Shown here one piece after another: positions 1-6,089 of a DNA stretch of 10,886 nucleotides (positions are counted from its first letter, which is position 1; each line of letters opens with the position of its first letter). The translations under genes were made by a program, and so were the position numbers. The DNA lies in NCBI GenBank assembly GCA_046732855.1, contig JBKPNX010000275.1:1-10886 (forward strand), given 5' to 3'. The stretch is from JBKPNX01 sp046732855 (GTDB lineage Bacteria > Pseudomonadota > Alphaproteobacteria > Geminicoccales > Geminicoccaceae). The notes beneath the pieces were generated by a model that saw nothing but the letters and a program-made list of their open reading frames with translations, did not search any database and was not told the DNA's origin.

Positions 1-201
1 CCGGAGCGGGTCGTGCTCGTGGTGGTGCGCGGCCTGCCCGAGGGCGCGCGCCTGTCGGCGGGCGTCGCGAGCGGCGATGGCGGCTGGCTGCTCTCGCCTG
101 CGGATCTGCCCGGGCTGGCGCTGATGCCGCCCAAGGACTGCGCGGCGGAGCTCAGCCTGGAGGTCGCGGCGATCGCGCTCGCGAGCCCGAGGGGGAACTG
201 A
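1..201 (+). CDS. 3' end of a repeat-domain (adhesin-like) protein, 5' truncated
   Basis: The frame is open from base 1, so the gene begins before the window, and it ends at TGA 199-201. The 66 visible residues form one beta-rich repeat: a VVRGLPEGARLSAG segment, a GDGGW turn, LxPADLPGLxLMPP, and a final strand LSLEVAAIAL. The same pattern recurs in the C-terminal domain of the next reading frame (about residues 155-229 of 225-914), so the two look like sister repeats of one protein. Repeats of this layout (LPxGxxLSAG, W, LxGL, FxLxV) are known to me from large secreted or surface repeat proteins of alphaproteobacteria, but I cannot name the family securely. The stop follows a GGGGG tract. One extra G would carry the frame on into the downstream linker and align the two repeats without a gap, so this stop is probably a frameshift artefact or mutation. 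Confidence 0.6.
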   Translation, partial: PERVVLVVVRGLPEGARLSAGVASGDGGWLLSPADLPGLALMPPKDCAAELSLEVAAIALASPRGN

Positions 202-224
202 CCGCGGGCACCAGCACGGTCCGC

Positions 225-914
225 GTGCCTTGGCGCTCGGCCGCGGGCGAGCCTGCGCCATCCCTCATCGGCGAGCCTGCGCCCTCTTGCACGGTCGAGC
301 CCGCGTCATCTGCCAGCGCGGGCGCCGCATCCTCTTCGTCGGTGCGGCCTGCGCCATCGGCCACAGTGGGTTCCGCATCCTCGCCGTGGCTCGAGTCGCC
401 CGTCGGCGCCGCACCTTCGCCGTGGGAGGAGCCTGCCCGCGCATCGGCCGCAGTGGGTTCCGCATCCTCGCCGTGGCTCGAGTCGCCCGTCGGCGCCGCA
501 CCTTCGCCGTGGGAGGAGCCTGCCCGCGCATCGGCCGCAGTGGGCTCCGCGCCATCGCCGTGGGACGAGCCTGCGCCATCGGCCGCAGTGGGCTCCGCGC
601 CGTCGCCGTGGGACGAGCCTGCCCGCGCCTCGGTCCCGCTCGATCTCGACCCGCAGTCCCTCTGCGAGAATGGGTCGTTCGATGCCTTCGTCGTGCGCGA
701 CCTGCCGGCCGGCCTGAGCCTGTCCGCCGGCACCTTCGATCCCGCCATGGGCGTCTGGGTGGTCCTGCCGCACCAGCTGAGCGGGCTGAGCGTCCTAACG
801 CCGGACGGGCGACTTGATAACTTCTCGCTCGGCGTGCTGGGCGTCTCTCTGCGCGCCGACGCCGGCGCGCGGCCGCGCCTGTTGGCCCGGGTGCCGGTGA
901 AGATCGCTCGCTGA
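225..914 (+). CDS. Ser/Pro/Ala repeat linker plus C-terminal repeat domain, probable continuation of the preceding frame
   Basis: The frame is open from well upstream of the GTG at 225 and ends at TGA 912-914. That GTG has no ribosome-binding site, which argues against an independent start. Residues 1-145 are a low-complexity linker rich in Ala, Ser, Pro and Glu, with the unit SPWEEPARAS/SPWDEPA repeated. Residues 155-229 are a folded domain (FDAFVVRDLPAGLSLSAG, then VWVVLPHQLSGLSVL, then FSLGVLGVSL) homologous to the repeat ending at 201. It ends in LLARVPVKIAR, a terminal strand matched by TSTVRVPWR in the frame just before the linker. The likely role is the C-terminal tail of a long secreted or surface protein; no membrane anchor, RTX motif or LPXTG is visible here. 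Function is not assignable. The opposite strand is also open over much of this region because of the repeats, but it shows no domain. Confidence 0.6.
   Translation: MPWRSAAGEPAPSLIGEPAPSCTVEPASSASAGAASSSSVRPAPSATVGSASSPWLESPVGAAPSPWEEPARASAAVGSASSPWLESPVGAAPSPWEEPARASAAVGSAPSPWDEPAPSAAVGSAPSPWDEPARASVPLDLDPQSLCENGSFDAFVVRDLPAGLSLSAGTFDPAMGVWVVLPHQLSGLSVLTPDGRLDNFSLGVLGVSLRADAGARPRLLARVPVKIAR
364..633 (+). repeat. Tandem repeat array, 2 x 87 bp then 2 x 48 bp
   Basis: Each unit starts with CAGTGGG. Units begin at 364, 451, 538 and 586. The first two (364-450 and 451-537) are identical over 87 bp. The last two (538-585 and 586-633) are 48-bp shortened versions lacking the segment encoding the LESPVGAAPSPWEEP part. 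All lengths are multiples of three, so copy-number change would keep the linker in frame. Confidence 0.9.
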
Positions 915-1277
915 CCGCCGCGGAGGGCAGGTCGGAGGGATCTCAGGGCCGGGAGTCACCGGAGAAACCAGGAAGCGCCCGGCAGCCCGCCAGCGCCTGG
1001 AGCCGCACGCACCTGGGGCGAGCAAATCCCGTTCCAGTGCGGCGTGGCCTGGGGAGCGCGGTAATCGGGCCCGGTGCGCCGGTCGTCCAGACCAAGGCTC
1101 GATCGAGTCCCTCTCACGTGCGCGCTTCAGATCGCTCGGCGGCCAGCCTCAACAGGGCGGCAAGAGGAACACTCGCCGCAACCGCTCGAGGCCGAGCTCG
1201 CCTTTGTCCTGTGTGCGTGAGCCGCAGACCGCGCGCTTTGTCACCGCCCCCCACGATCTTCGCCCTCCAGTGCGTTC

Positions 1278-1299
1278 CCGTTAACCATCCGTTAACCAC
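1278..1299. promoter_or_regulatory. CtrA-like binding site (TTAA-N7-TTAAC)
   Basis: Two 11-bp direct repeats, CCGTTAACCAT and CCGTTAACCAC, lie end to end. They create TTAA (1281-1284), seven bases, then TTAAC (1292-1296). This matches the consensus described for the alphaproteobacterial cell-cycle regulator CtrA (TTAA-N7-TTAA, often with TTAACCAT). The repeats are one helical turn apart, as expected for a dimeric response regulator. No gene with an obvious promoter starts nearby, so the regulated target is unknown. The alternative is a partition-protein site, because TTAACCA recurs near parA. Confidence 0.4.
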
Positions 1300-1542
1300 C
1301 GGTCGCCAGCATCACCCCGCATCCGGTCCATGTGATCCTGGGAATCCGTGCGCCATCGCAGAGACGGAGGACGGAGCTGTGCTGCGACGCCAGCTGTACT
1401 GTTGATCGGTCAGCGGAAGCGGATCGAGACCGCTCGATGGAGATCGTTCCCATGAGCCGGCGTGGTTGCAATCCTAGCAACGCCACTGGCCGAGGCTTCG
1501 GGGCATCGGGGCTTCGGAGATGACAGGCGGTGCGGAGCGGCT

Positions 1543-1790
1543 GGCGTGGCGATCCCGCTGCGGCAATGCCGGAAGTGGATCAGGGCTGGCCTGTGTTCCG
1601 CGAGGAGGGAACACGGGGGCTGAATCTTTCTGCGCGTGACCCTCCCTGCCCCCAAACGGTCGCTCGAGCCGAACTCTCCAGCAGGCCGTCAGGCACCCGA
1701 CCTTGGGCGGCTGCCCCGGCTCGGCCCGCGAAACCCCGCCGGCTCAGTTCTCGCCGCGCCGAGCGCTTCTGCGCAGGCAGGCGCAGTCGA
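1543..1790. repeat. Tandem duplication, copy 1 (about 248 bp)
   Basis: Aligns with 1797-2045 with about 15 differences by eye, including three one-base gaps. Its last 47 bases (1744-1790) are an orphan copy of the 3' end of the ribbon-helix-helix gene, in minus orientation. It contains a 10-bp hairpin (1590-1599 with 1608-1617, 8-base loop, one G-U pair). Confidence 0.9.
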
Positions 1791-1796
1791 TCGGCC

Positions 1797-2045
1797 GGCG
1801 TGGCGATCCCGCTGCGGCAATGCCGGAAGTGGATCAGGGCTGGCCTGTGTTCCGCGAGGAGGGGAACACGGGGGCTGGATCTTTCGGCGCGTGACCCTCC
1901 CTGCCCCCAAACGGTCGCTCGAGCCGGACGTCTTCAGCAGGCGATCGGGCACCCGCCCTTGGGCAGCTGCCCCGGCTCGGCCGCGAAACCCCGCCGGCTC
2001 AGTTCTCGCCGCGCCGCGCGCTGCTGCGCAGGCAGGCGCAGTCGA
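1797..2045. repeat. Tandem duplication, copy 2 (about 249 bp)
   Basis: Direct repeat of 1543-1790 with a 254-bp period. Bases 1999-2045 are the coding 3' end of the minus-strand ribbon-helix-helix gene; the rest is its downstream region. The hairpin is kept (1844-1853 with 1863-1872, loop one base longer). Confidence 0.9.
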
Positions 2046-2397
2046 CGGCGCACGCGTCAAGATAGGCGTCGAGCGCCCGGAGCAGCAGCTCCTGGCCGGA
2101 GCGGGCGCGCCGCGCCGCCAGAATCTTGAGGCGGGTGTAGCGGGCGCGGTCGAGCCGCAGCGTCAACGCCACCCGCTCATCCTGCGCGGGGCGCCGGCTC
2201 GGCTCCTGCGCGGGTCGCCTCGGCTCAGGCAAGAGCGCCTCGTGCGGCAGGGGCGCGCCGCACCGGTGCTGCTCCGGCTTGGCCGCCGATGGCAGTCGCG
2301 GCACCAGATCGAGCTTGGCATGGGCAAAGCCGCCCGTGGGCAGCGCCTGGCCTTTACGCGCCAGGAGGCCGCTCGTCAGCCTGGCCGGTTGAGCCAT
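1999..2397 (-). CDS. Ribbon-helix-helix DNA-binding protein, probable ParA partner (centromere-binding)
   Basis: This 132-residue protein has an N-terminal basic, Pro-rich flexible arm (residues 1-73) and a C-terminal ribbon-helix-helix fold at about 74-113. The fold has strand VALTLRLD (76-83), helix RARYTRLKILAARRA, turn RSG, then helix QELLLRALDAYL. Such small proteins sit directly after parA in type Ib-like partition cassettes. There they bind the centromere and usually repress their own operon, while the arm stimulates the ParA ATPase; this role is family knowledge, not shown here. The ATG at 2397 lies 9 bases after the parA stop, and the TAGGAGAGG spanning that stop serves as ribosome-binding site, so translation is coupled. 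The C-terminus has an odd Cys cluster, CAVDCAC (residues 116-122). The last 47 coding bases belong to a tandem duplication. No full-length ParB is visible. Confidence 0.75.
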   Translation of the reverse strand: MAQPARLTSGLLARKGQALPTGGFAHAKLDLVPRLPSAAKPEQHRCGAPLPHEALLPEPRRPAQEPSRRPAQDERVALTLRLDRARYTRLKILAARRARSGQELLLRALDAYLDACAVDCACLRSSARRGEN

Positions 2398-2406
2398 GTT
2401 CCTCTC

Positions 2407-3090
2407 CTACAGGGTGGCGCGTCGCCCGAAGCCAAGCGCGGTCGGTTGGTGGAACACGCGCTGACGTTCCTGCTTTTCCAGCTGGCTGGCGAGGTACTCC
2501 CACAGGCGCGCTATCTCCAGGGCGGAGCGGCCGTCGGGCTCGAGCTCGCACACCGTGCGGCCGTCGATCATCGAGGTCGCGTAGTCGGTGCGCTGCTGGA
2601 TGAACACCGGCGCGACGGTGCCGTGCTGGGACAGCGCGATCACCGCATCCGAGGTGATCTTGGCGCGCATGTTGACCGCGTTGAGCACGAACACCAAGCG
2701 GCAGTGCGCCCGCTCGACCATGTCGACGGTGCCGGCAACGGCGCGCAGGTCGTGCGGGCTCGGCCGGGTCGGAATCACCACGAGCTCGGCGACGTTGATC
2801 ACCCGCTGGATCGCCATGTTGATCGCCGGCGGGGTGTCGATCAGCACCAGGCTGCAACCTTCGAGGCGCAGCCGCTCGATGTCCGCCGGCAGCTGGGCGA
2901 GGCTGGTCGAGACGAATGCCGGCGCTTCGCTCTGCCGCTCGTTCCACCACGCGGCGAGCGAGCCCTGGGGGTCGGTGTCGATCAGGGCGACCGGGCCGGC
3001 CCCGGCGAGCTCCGCCTGGACCGCGAGATGGCCCGAGAGGGTGGTCTTGCCCGACCCGCCCTTCTGGGAGCAGAGCGCCACGACGTGCAT
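2407..3090 (-). CDS. parA: ParA-family partition ATPase
   Basis: This 227-residue P-loop ATPase of the ParA/MinD class would move or position plasmid or chromid DNA with a centromere-binding partner. The deviant Walker A is KGGSGKTT (10-17) with the signature lysine K10. The A' motif is IDTDPQGS (37-44), and Walker B is LVLIDTPP (81-88). It lacks an N-terminal helix-turn-helix domain, which, with its length, fits the small type Ib ParA group. A longer start at 3123 is possible, but ATG 3090 was chosen because GAGGAGA lies 7 bases upstream of it and because it places the P-loop close to the N-terminus, as is usual. It is first in a two-gene operon with the ribbon-helix-helix gene, and the AT-rich region upstream holds palindromes that could be its operator. 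An orphan cargo-positioning or chromosome-associated ParA is an alternative to a plasmid partition role. Confidence 0.9.
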   Translation of the reverse strand: MHVVALCSQKGGSGKTTLSGHLAVQAELAGAGPVALIDTDPQGSLAAWWNERQSEAPAFVSTSLAQLPADIERLRLEGCSLVLIDTPPAINMAIQRVINVAELVVIPTRPSPHDLRAVAGTVDMVERAHCRLVFVLNAVNMRAKITSDAVIALSQHGTVAPVFIQQRTDYATSMIDGRTVCELEPDGRSALEIARLWEYLASQLEKQERQRVFHQPTALGFGRRATL

Positions 3091-3172
3091 CGACGCGTCT
3101 CCTCGGGCGGCACGCGCGACCACGCGCCGGCGCGCCCCATGGGATTCCCGCCCGATTCAAGCCGATGCCCAC

Positions 3173-3333
3173 TAACAATTTGTTAAAACGGGAACGCCTG
3201 CTAAGCCCCTGTGCTGGTTAATTTAACCAACGCCTATTCATTGAAATGTCAACGTTATGTTAACAGACAGTGTTAAGGAGTGTACTTTGCAGTTAAGCTG
3301 CATTAAGTTAGCCTGCGATAGCCCAGCGTTAAC
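3173..3333. promoter_or_regulatory. AT-rich TTAA cluster upstream of parA: candidate operator/centromere and promoter region
   Basis: GC falls to roughly 40 percent here (28/60 in 3181-3240, 22/60 in 3241-3300). TTAA cores occur at 3183, 3218, 3223, 3260, 3273, 3293, 3303 and 3329. Two palindromes with a single central T stand out: TAACAA-T-TTGTTA (3173-3185) and TGGTTAA-T-TTAACCA (3215-3229). Their centres are 43 bp apart, about four helical turns. GTTAAC occurs at 3259-3264 and 3328-3333, and TGCAG-TTAAG-CTGCA at 3288-3302. A perfect TTGACA -35 for parA lies at 3247-3252 on the minus strand, but no good -10 follows at 17 bp. The second palindrome falls where a -10 would be expected. Spacing is not regular enough to call iterons. 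Confidence 0.5.
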
Positions 3334-3462
3334 TTGGACGGAGTGATGGCTCGGCCGAATTTACGTTCTCCTTGCCAATATGTGCTTACGATCTGGATCT
3401 AGGCTTCTATTCCTTTCCTCGTAAAATGAAAAACGGGCCAGCGACGATTCATACGGTTGCGT

Positions 3463-3846
3463 TCAACGGAAACGAGGCAGGCCAGAATTACGAACGGTGA
3501 GGTACCAGTAGAACTCCCTCAGTTCTCGGTCCTCGGCAAGGAGAGCCTCGCGCACGTGCGCCTTGCCTTCACCAAGATAGCGGCTACGGGCAGTTGCGGG
3601 ATCGAAAGGGCGTCTGTGAAAGTCGTTAACCCGTTTCATCGCCTCTAAGAATGGGCCGAGTGTGATGTCTATGTCCTGGTCGTTGCACCACTCCTGCCAG
3701 GATTCAGCAGTCGTGATTTCGCGGCATTTCCGACAGAAAACATCCCCCGCGCCATAAGCCTCAATATCCTGGCTACCGCAATGACTACATCCGTAAAGGT
3801 CTAGAGGACCGTCGAGATCGAACGCAAATCCAGAGCTTTCAGCCAT
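3463..3846 (-). CDS. Hypothetical protein with N-terminal zinc ribbon
   Basis: I do not recognise this family. The 127-residue protein has a CX2C-X14-CX2C zinc ribbon (C20, C23, C38, C41), followed by a mostly helical, charged region with several Trp residues (W50, W53) and an Arg-rich tail ending LPRFR. No membrane segment or signal peptide is seen. The ATG at 3846 has AAGGTGAGG just upstream, a good ribosome-binding site. The gene stands alone, in the same direction as parA but about 370 bp upstream of it, with the TTAA-rich region between. Its GC content is clearly lower than that of the neighbouring metabolic genes, suggesting recent acquisition. It could be a nucleic-acid- or protein-binding regulator, or an accessory-element cargo gene; neither can be shown from sequence. 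Confidence 0.7.
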   Translation of the reverse strand: MAESSGFAFDLDGPLDLYGCSHCGSQDIEAYGAGDVFCRKCREITTAESWQEWCNDQDIDITLGPFLEAMKRVNDFHRRPFDPATARSRYLGEGKAHVREALLAEDRELREFYWYLTVRNSGLPRFR

Positions 3847-4766
3847 CGTGCCTCACCTTGGATGTCAACCGTCTTCGGCAGCGCTTCGTCGCGCGCTCGG
3901 GCGGCTTCCCGGTTGCCATCGCCCCGGCCAAGGTGGTTTGTCAAGCGGATAGTCCCGCGCCACGTACTTGATCAGCGCTGGCGCTCTACTTCGGCGCGGG
4001 CGTTAACCAGGAGCTTACCCAGCCCCGACAGCAGACATAAAAGCTAATGAATACAACGGTTTATGCGCCAGACAGCGGTATCAATTTGTTAAGAGGCGGA
4101 CGGGTGCTCAGCCGGCTGGGCCGCCGTCCCGACCCCTGTTCGCGCCGCCATGCCGTCCACGGGCTTGGGGCAATACGCCGGAAAGAGGTCTGAGCGAGTC
4201 CGCTACCCGGGCGACCGTGAGGTCGCAGGGCGCCGGGCCCGCATCCTGGGGCGGCCTCGCGCGCCTCACAGGGCGGTTGGCTTGCGCATCCTCGCGCGCT
4301 GCCTGCTCGCTGCGGAAGGGACGGTGTGCCGGACCCGTACATGTCTCGTCGGGCGCAAGCAGCTGCCACTACCAGCCATATGGCTCACTGTACGCGGTGA
4401 CGGGGAACACTTCGAACGACGGCATGCCGAGCCCCCCAGCAGGCTACCGAGCGGGAAGCCGGCTCAGAATGAGAAACCGTCGTTATCCTGCGCACCAGGG
4501 GTGGCTGAGGCGTGGGCCGCGTCCAGGTCCGCGAAGAAGGCGCACCCGCCGTGCGGCACGGGGCACCATTTAAGCTTTGGATGGCATTCGAATGGCGCGG
4601 ATCTCGCAGGCTGCACTCGGTCATGCCGGACAAGCCGTCGCACCAGTTGCCCGGGTCATTGCTGAAGTCACCTCGGGAGATCGCGCGAAACCTCGCAGCT
4701 ACGATGCCGCGGGCGCGCTCGGTCGGCGACGGGCGACAGGGTATATCGCCGCGCAAGAGACCCCGA
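3847..4766. other. About 920 bp with no supportable gene
   Basis: Short frames exist on both strands (for example minus 4061-4369 and 4385-4756, plus 4150-4665), but none has a recognisable domain, signal or ribosome-binding site, and they overlap one another. The left end (about 3995-4095) is an AT-richer pocket with GTTAACCAG at 4002-4010 and CAATTTGTTAA at 4082-4092, the latter an exact copy of 3176-3186. The remainder may be degenerate former coding DNA. No terminator with a T tract was seen after dctM. Confidence 0.5.
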
Positions 4767-6089
4767 TCAGCGGCCGAACAGGTAGGCCGGAAACCACAGC
4801 GAGATCTGCGGGAACAGCATGACCAGCAAGAGGCCGATCACCTGGATGACCATGAAGTCGGCCATGCCCCGATAGATCGTGCCGAGACCCCAGCTCGGTA
4901 CGACCTGCTTCAGATAGTAGGCCGACATCGCGACCGGCGGCGACAGGAACGCGGTCTGCAGGTTTACCGCCACCAGCGCGCCGAACCAGAGGGGGTTGAA
5001 GTCCAGCGCCTGAACCACGGGATAGAGAATCGGCAAAAACACCAGGATGATCGCCGGCCATTCGAACGGCCAGCCCAACAGAAAGATCAGGGCCATGACC
5101 AGAAGGAGCATGGCGAACGGCGGCAAGGGCAAGGCGAGCAGCGTCTCGGTGATCACGCCCGCCGTGCCGAGCCTAGCGAACACCGCGCCGAACACGTTCG
5201 AGGCGACCGCGAGAAACAGCACCATGCTGGAGGTGGTCAACGTGCCGAACACGGCGCCCTTCAGCGCCTTGAGGGTCAGCCTGCGGTACGCCAGCGCGAG
5301 GATCAGCGCCCCGGTCGCCCCCACGCCGGCGGCCTCGGTCGGCGTCGCCAGCCCGCCCAGGATGGAGCCGAGCGTGGCGGTGATCAGGAGACCGAGCGGC
5401 ACCACGCCGACGACCACCTCGCGCGCGATCCTCGCCACCGAATGCACGCGCTCCTCGACGGGCACCGGCGGGCCGAGCCGCGGGTTGATGAAACTGCGGA
5501 CAAGGCAGTACACGATGTAAAGGGAGGCGAGCAGGAAGCCCGGTCCGAACGCTGCGGCATAGAGCTGGGCGACGGACACGCCGATCACCGGGCCCATCAC
5601 GACCAGCATGACGCTCGGCGGAATCAGAATGCCGAGCGTGCCGCCGGCGGCGATCGCGCCGGCCGAGAGCCGCGGGTCGTAGGCGCTCTTGATCATGACC
5701 GGGGCCGCCATGATGCCGAGCACGGTCACCGCGGCCCCGACGATGCCGGTCGCCATCGCGAACACCGTGGCGGTCAGGATCACGACCAGGAACAGGGCGC
5801 CGCGCACCGGCGCCAGCACATCGCGGAAGGCGAGGAACAGCCGTTCCATCAGCCCCGCCTGCTCGGTCACGTAGCCCATGAAGATGAAGAGCGGCACGGC
5901 GGCCAGCACTTCCTCCTTCATCAGGCCGATGATCTGGAAGTAGGCGAGGTCGAACACCCGCGGCCCGAGCCCGATCAGGCCGAACGTGAACGCCAGAAAC
6001 AACAGCGTGAAGGCGATCGGGAAGCCGATGAAGATGACGCCCAGCAGCAGGATCAGCATGACCAGGCCGAGCAGCTCGAGTCCGGTCAT
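4767..6089 (-). CDS. dctM: TRAP transporter large permease subunit (DctM)
   Basis: This 440-residue polytopic membrane protein is the sodium-driven transport channel of a tripartite ATP-independent periplasmic (TRAP) transporter. Family hallmarks are visible. These are an N-terminal hydrophobic run with FIGFPIAFTLLFLAF, the AAGGTLGILIPPSVMLVVMG segment (about 147-166), GGLATPTEAAGVGATGA near the middle, and FLSPPVAMSAYYLK before the last helices. Roughly twelve hydrophobic helices are spread through the protein. A frame open further upstream would give 602 residues, but the extra N-terminus is Arg/Pro-rich and antisense-like because it overlaps dctQ. The ATG at 6089 overlaps the dctQ stop as ATGA, the standard arrangement of translational coupling. 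It is the last gene of the dctP-dctQ-dctM operon. The length is typical for DctM and the sequence looks intact. Confidence 0.95.
   Translation of the reverse strand: MTGLELLGLVMLILLLGVIFIGFPIAFTLLFLAFTFGLIGLGPRVFDLAYFQIIGLMKEEVLAAVPLFIFMGYVTEQAGLMERLFLAFRDVLAPVRGALFLVVILTATVFAMATGIVGAAVTVLGIMAAPVMIKSAYDPRLSAGAIAAGGTLGILIPPSVMLVVMGPVIGVSVAQLYAAAFGPGFLLASLYIVYCLVRSFINPRLGPPVPVEERVHSVARIAREVVVGVVPLGLLITATLGSILGGLATPTEAAGVGATGALILALAYRRLTLKALKGAVFGTLTTSSMVLFLAVASNVFGAVFARLGTAGVITETLLALPLPPFAMLLLVMALIFLLGWPFEWPAIILVFLPILYPVVQALDFNPLWFGALVAVNLQTAFLSPPVAMSAYYLKQVVPSWGLGTIYRGMADFMVIQVIGLLLVMLFPQISLWFPAYLFGR

Larger units (their letters stand above)
915..1998. other. Gene-poor stretch downstream of the repeat protein and of the partition cassette
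   Basis: Only short frames are present, none with a convincing ribosome-binding site, domain or codon pattern. Both flanking transcription units (the repeat protein from the left, parA-RHH from the right) end here, so it is a convergent intergenic region. It is unusually long at about 1.1 kb. It holds two structures listed separately: a TTAA-N7-TTAA site near 1281-1296 and most of a tandem duplication starting at 1543. No rho-independent terminator with a T tract was found. Confidence 0.6.

Noticed and set aside
364..633. CRISPR-like array
   Set aside because: The repeats are directly adjacent without unique spacers and encode a Ser/Pro linker.
3091..3123. Earlier start for parA at 3123
   Set aside because: The ATG at 3090 has a well-spaced GAGGAGA and places the P-loop near the N-terminus; the extra 11 residues look non-coding.
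1636..3186. Plus-strand open frame of 516 codons across the partition genes
   Set aside because: It is antisense to parA and the RHH gene, is Arg/Gly/Pro-rich with no domain, and is a typical shadow in GC-rich DNA.
3173..3333. Iteron-type replication origin
   Set aside because: TTAA spacing is irregular, no DnaA box or replication-initiator gene is visible; operator or centromere is the better reading.
4061..4369. Small minus-strand protein in the gene-poor region
   Set aside because: No ribosome-binding site, domain or plausible codon pattern; composition resembles random GC-rich translation.
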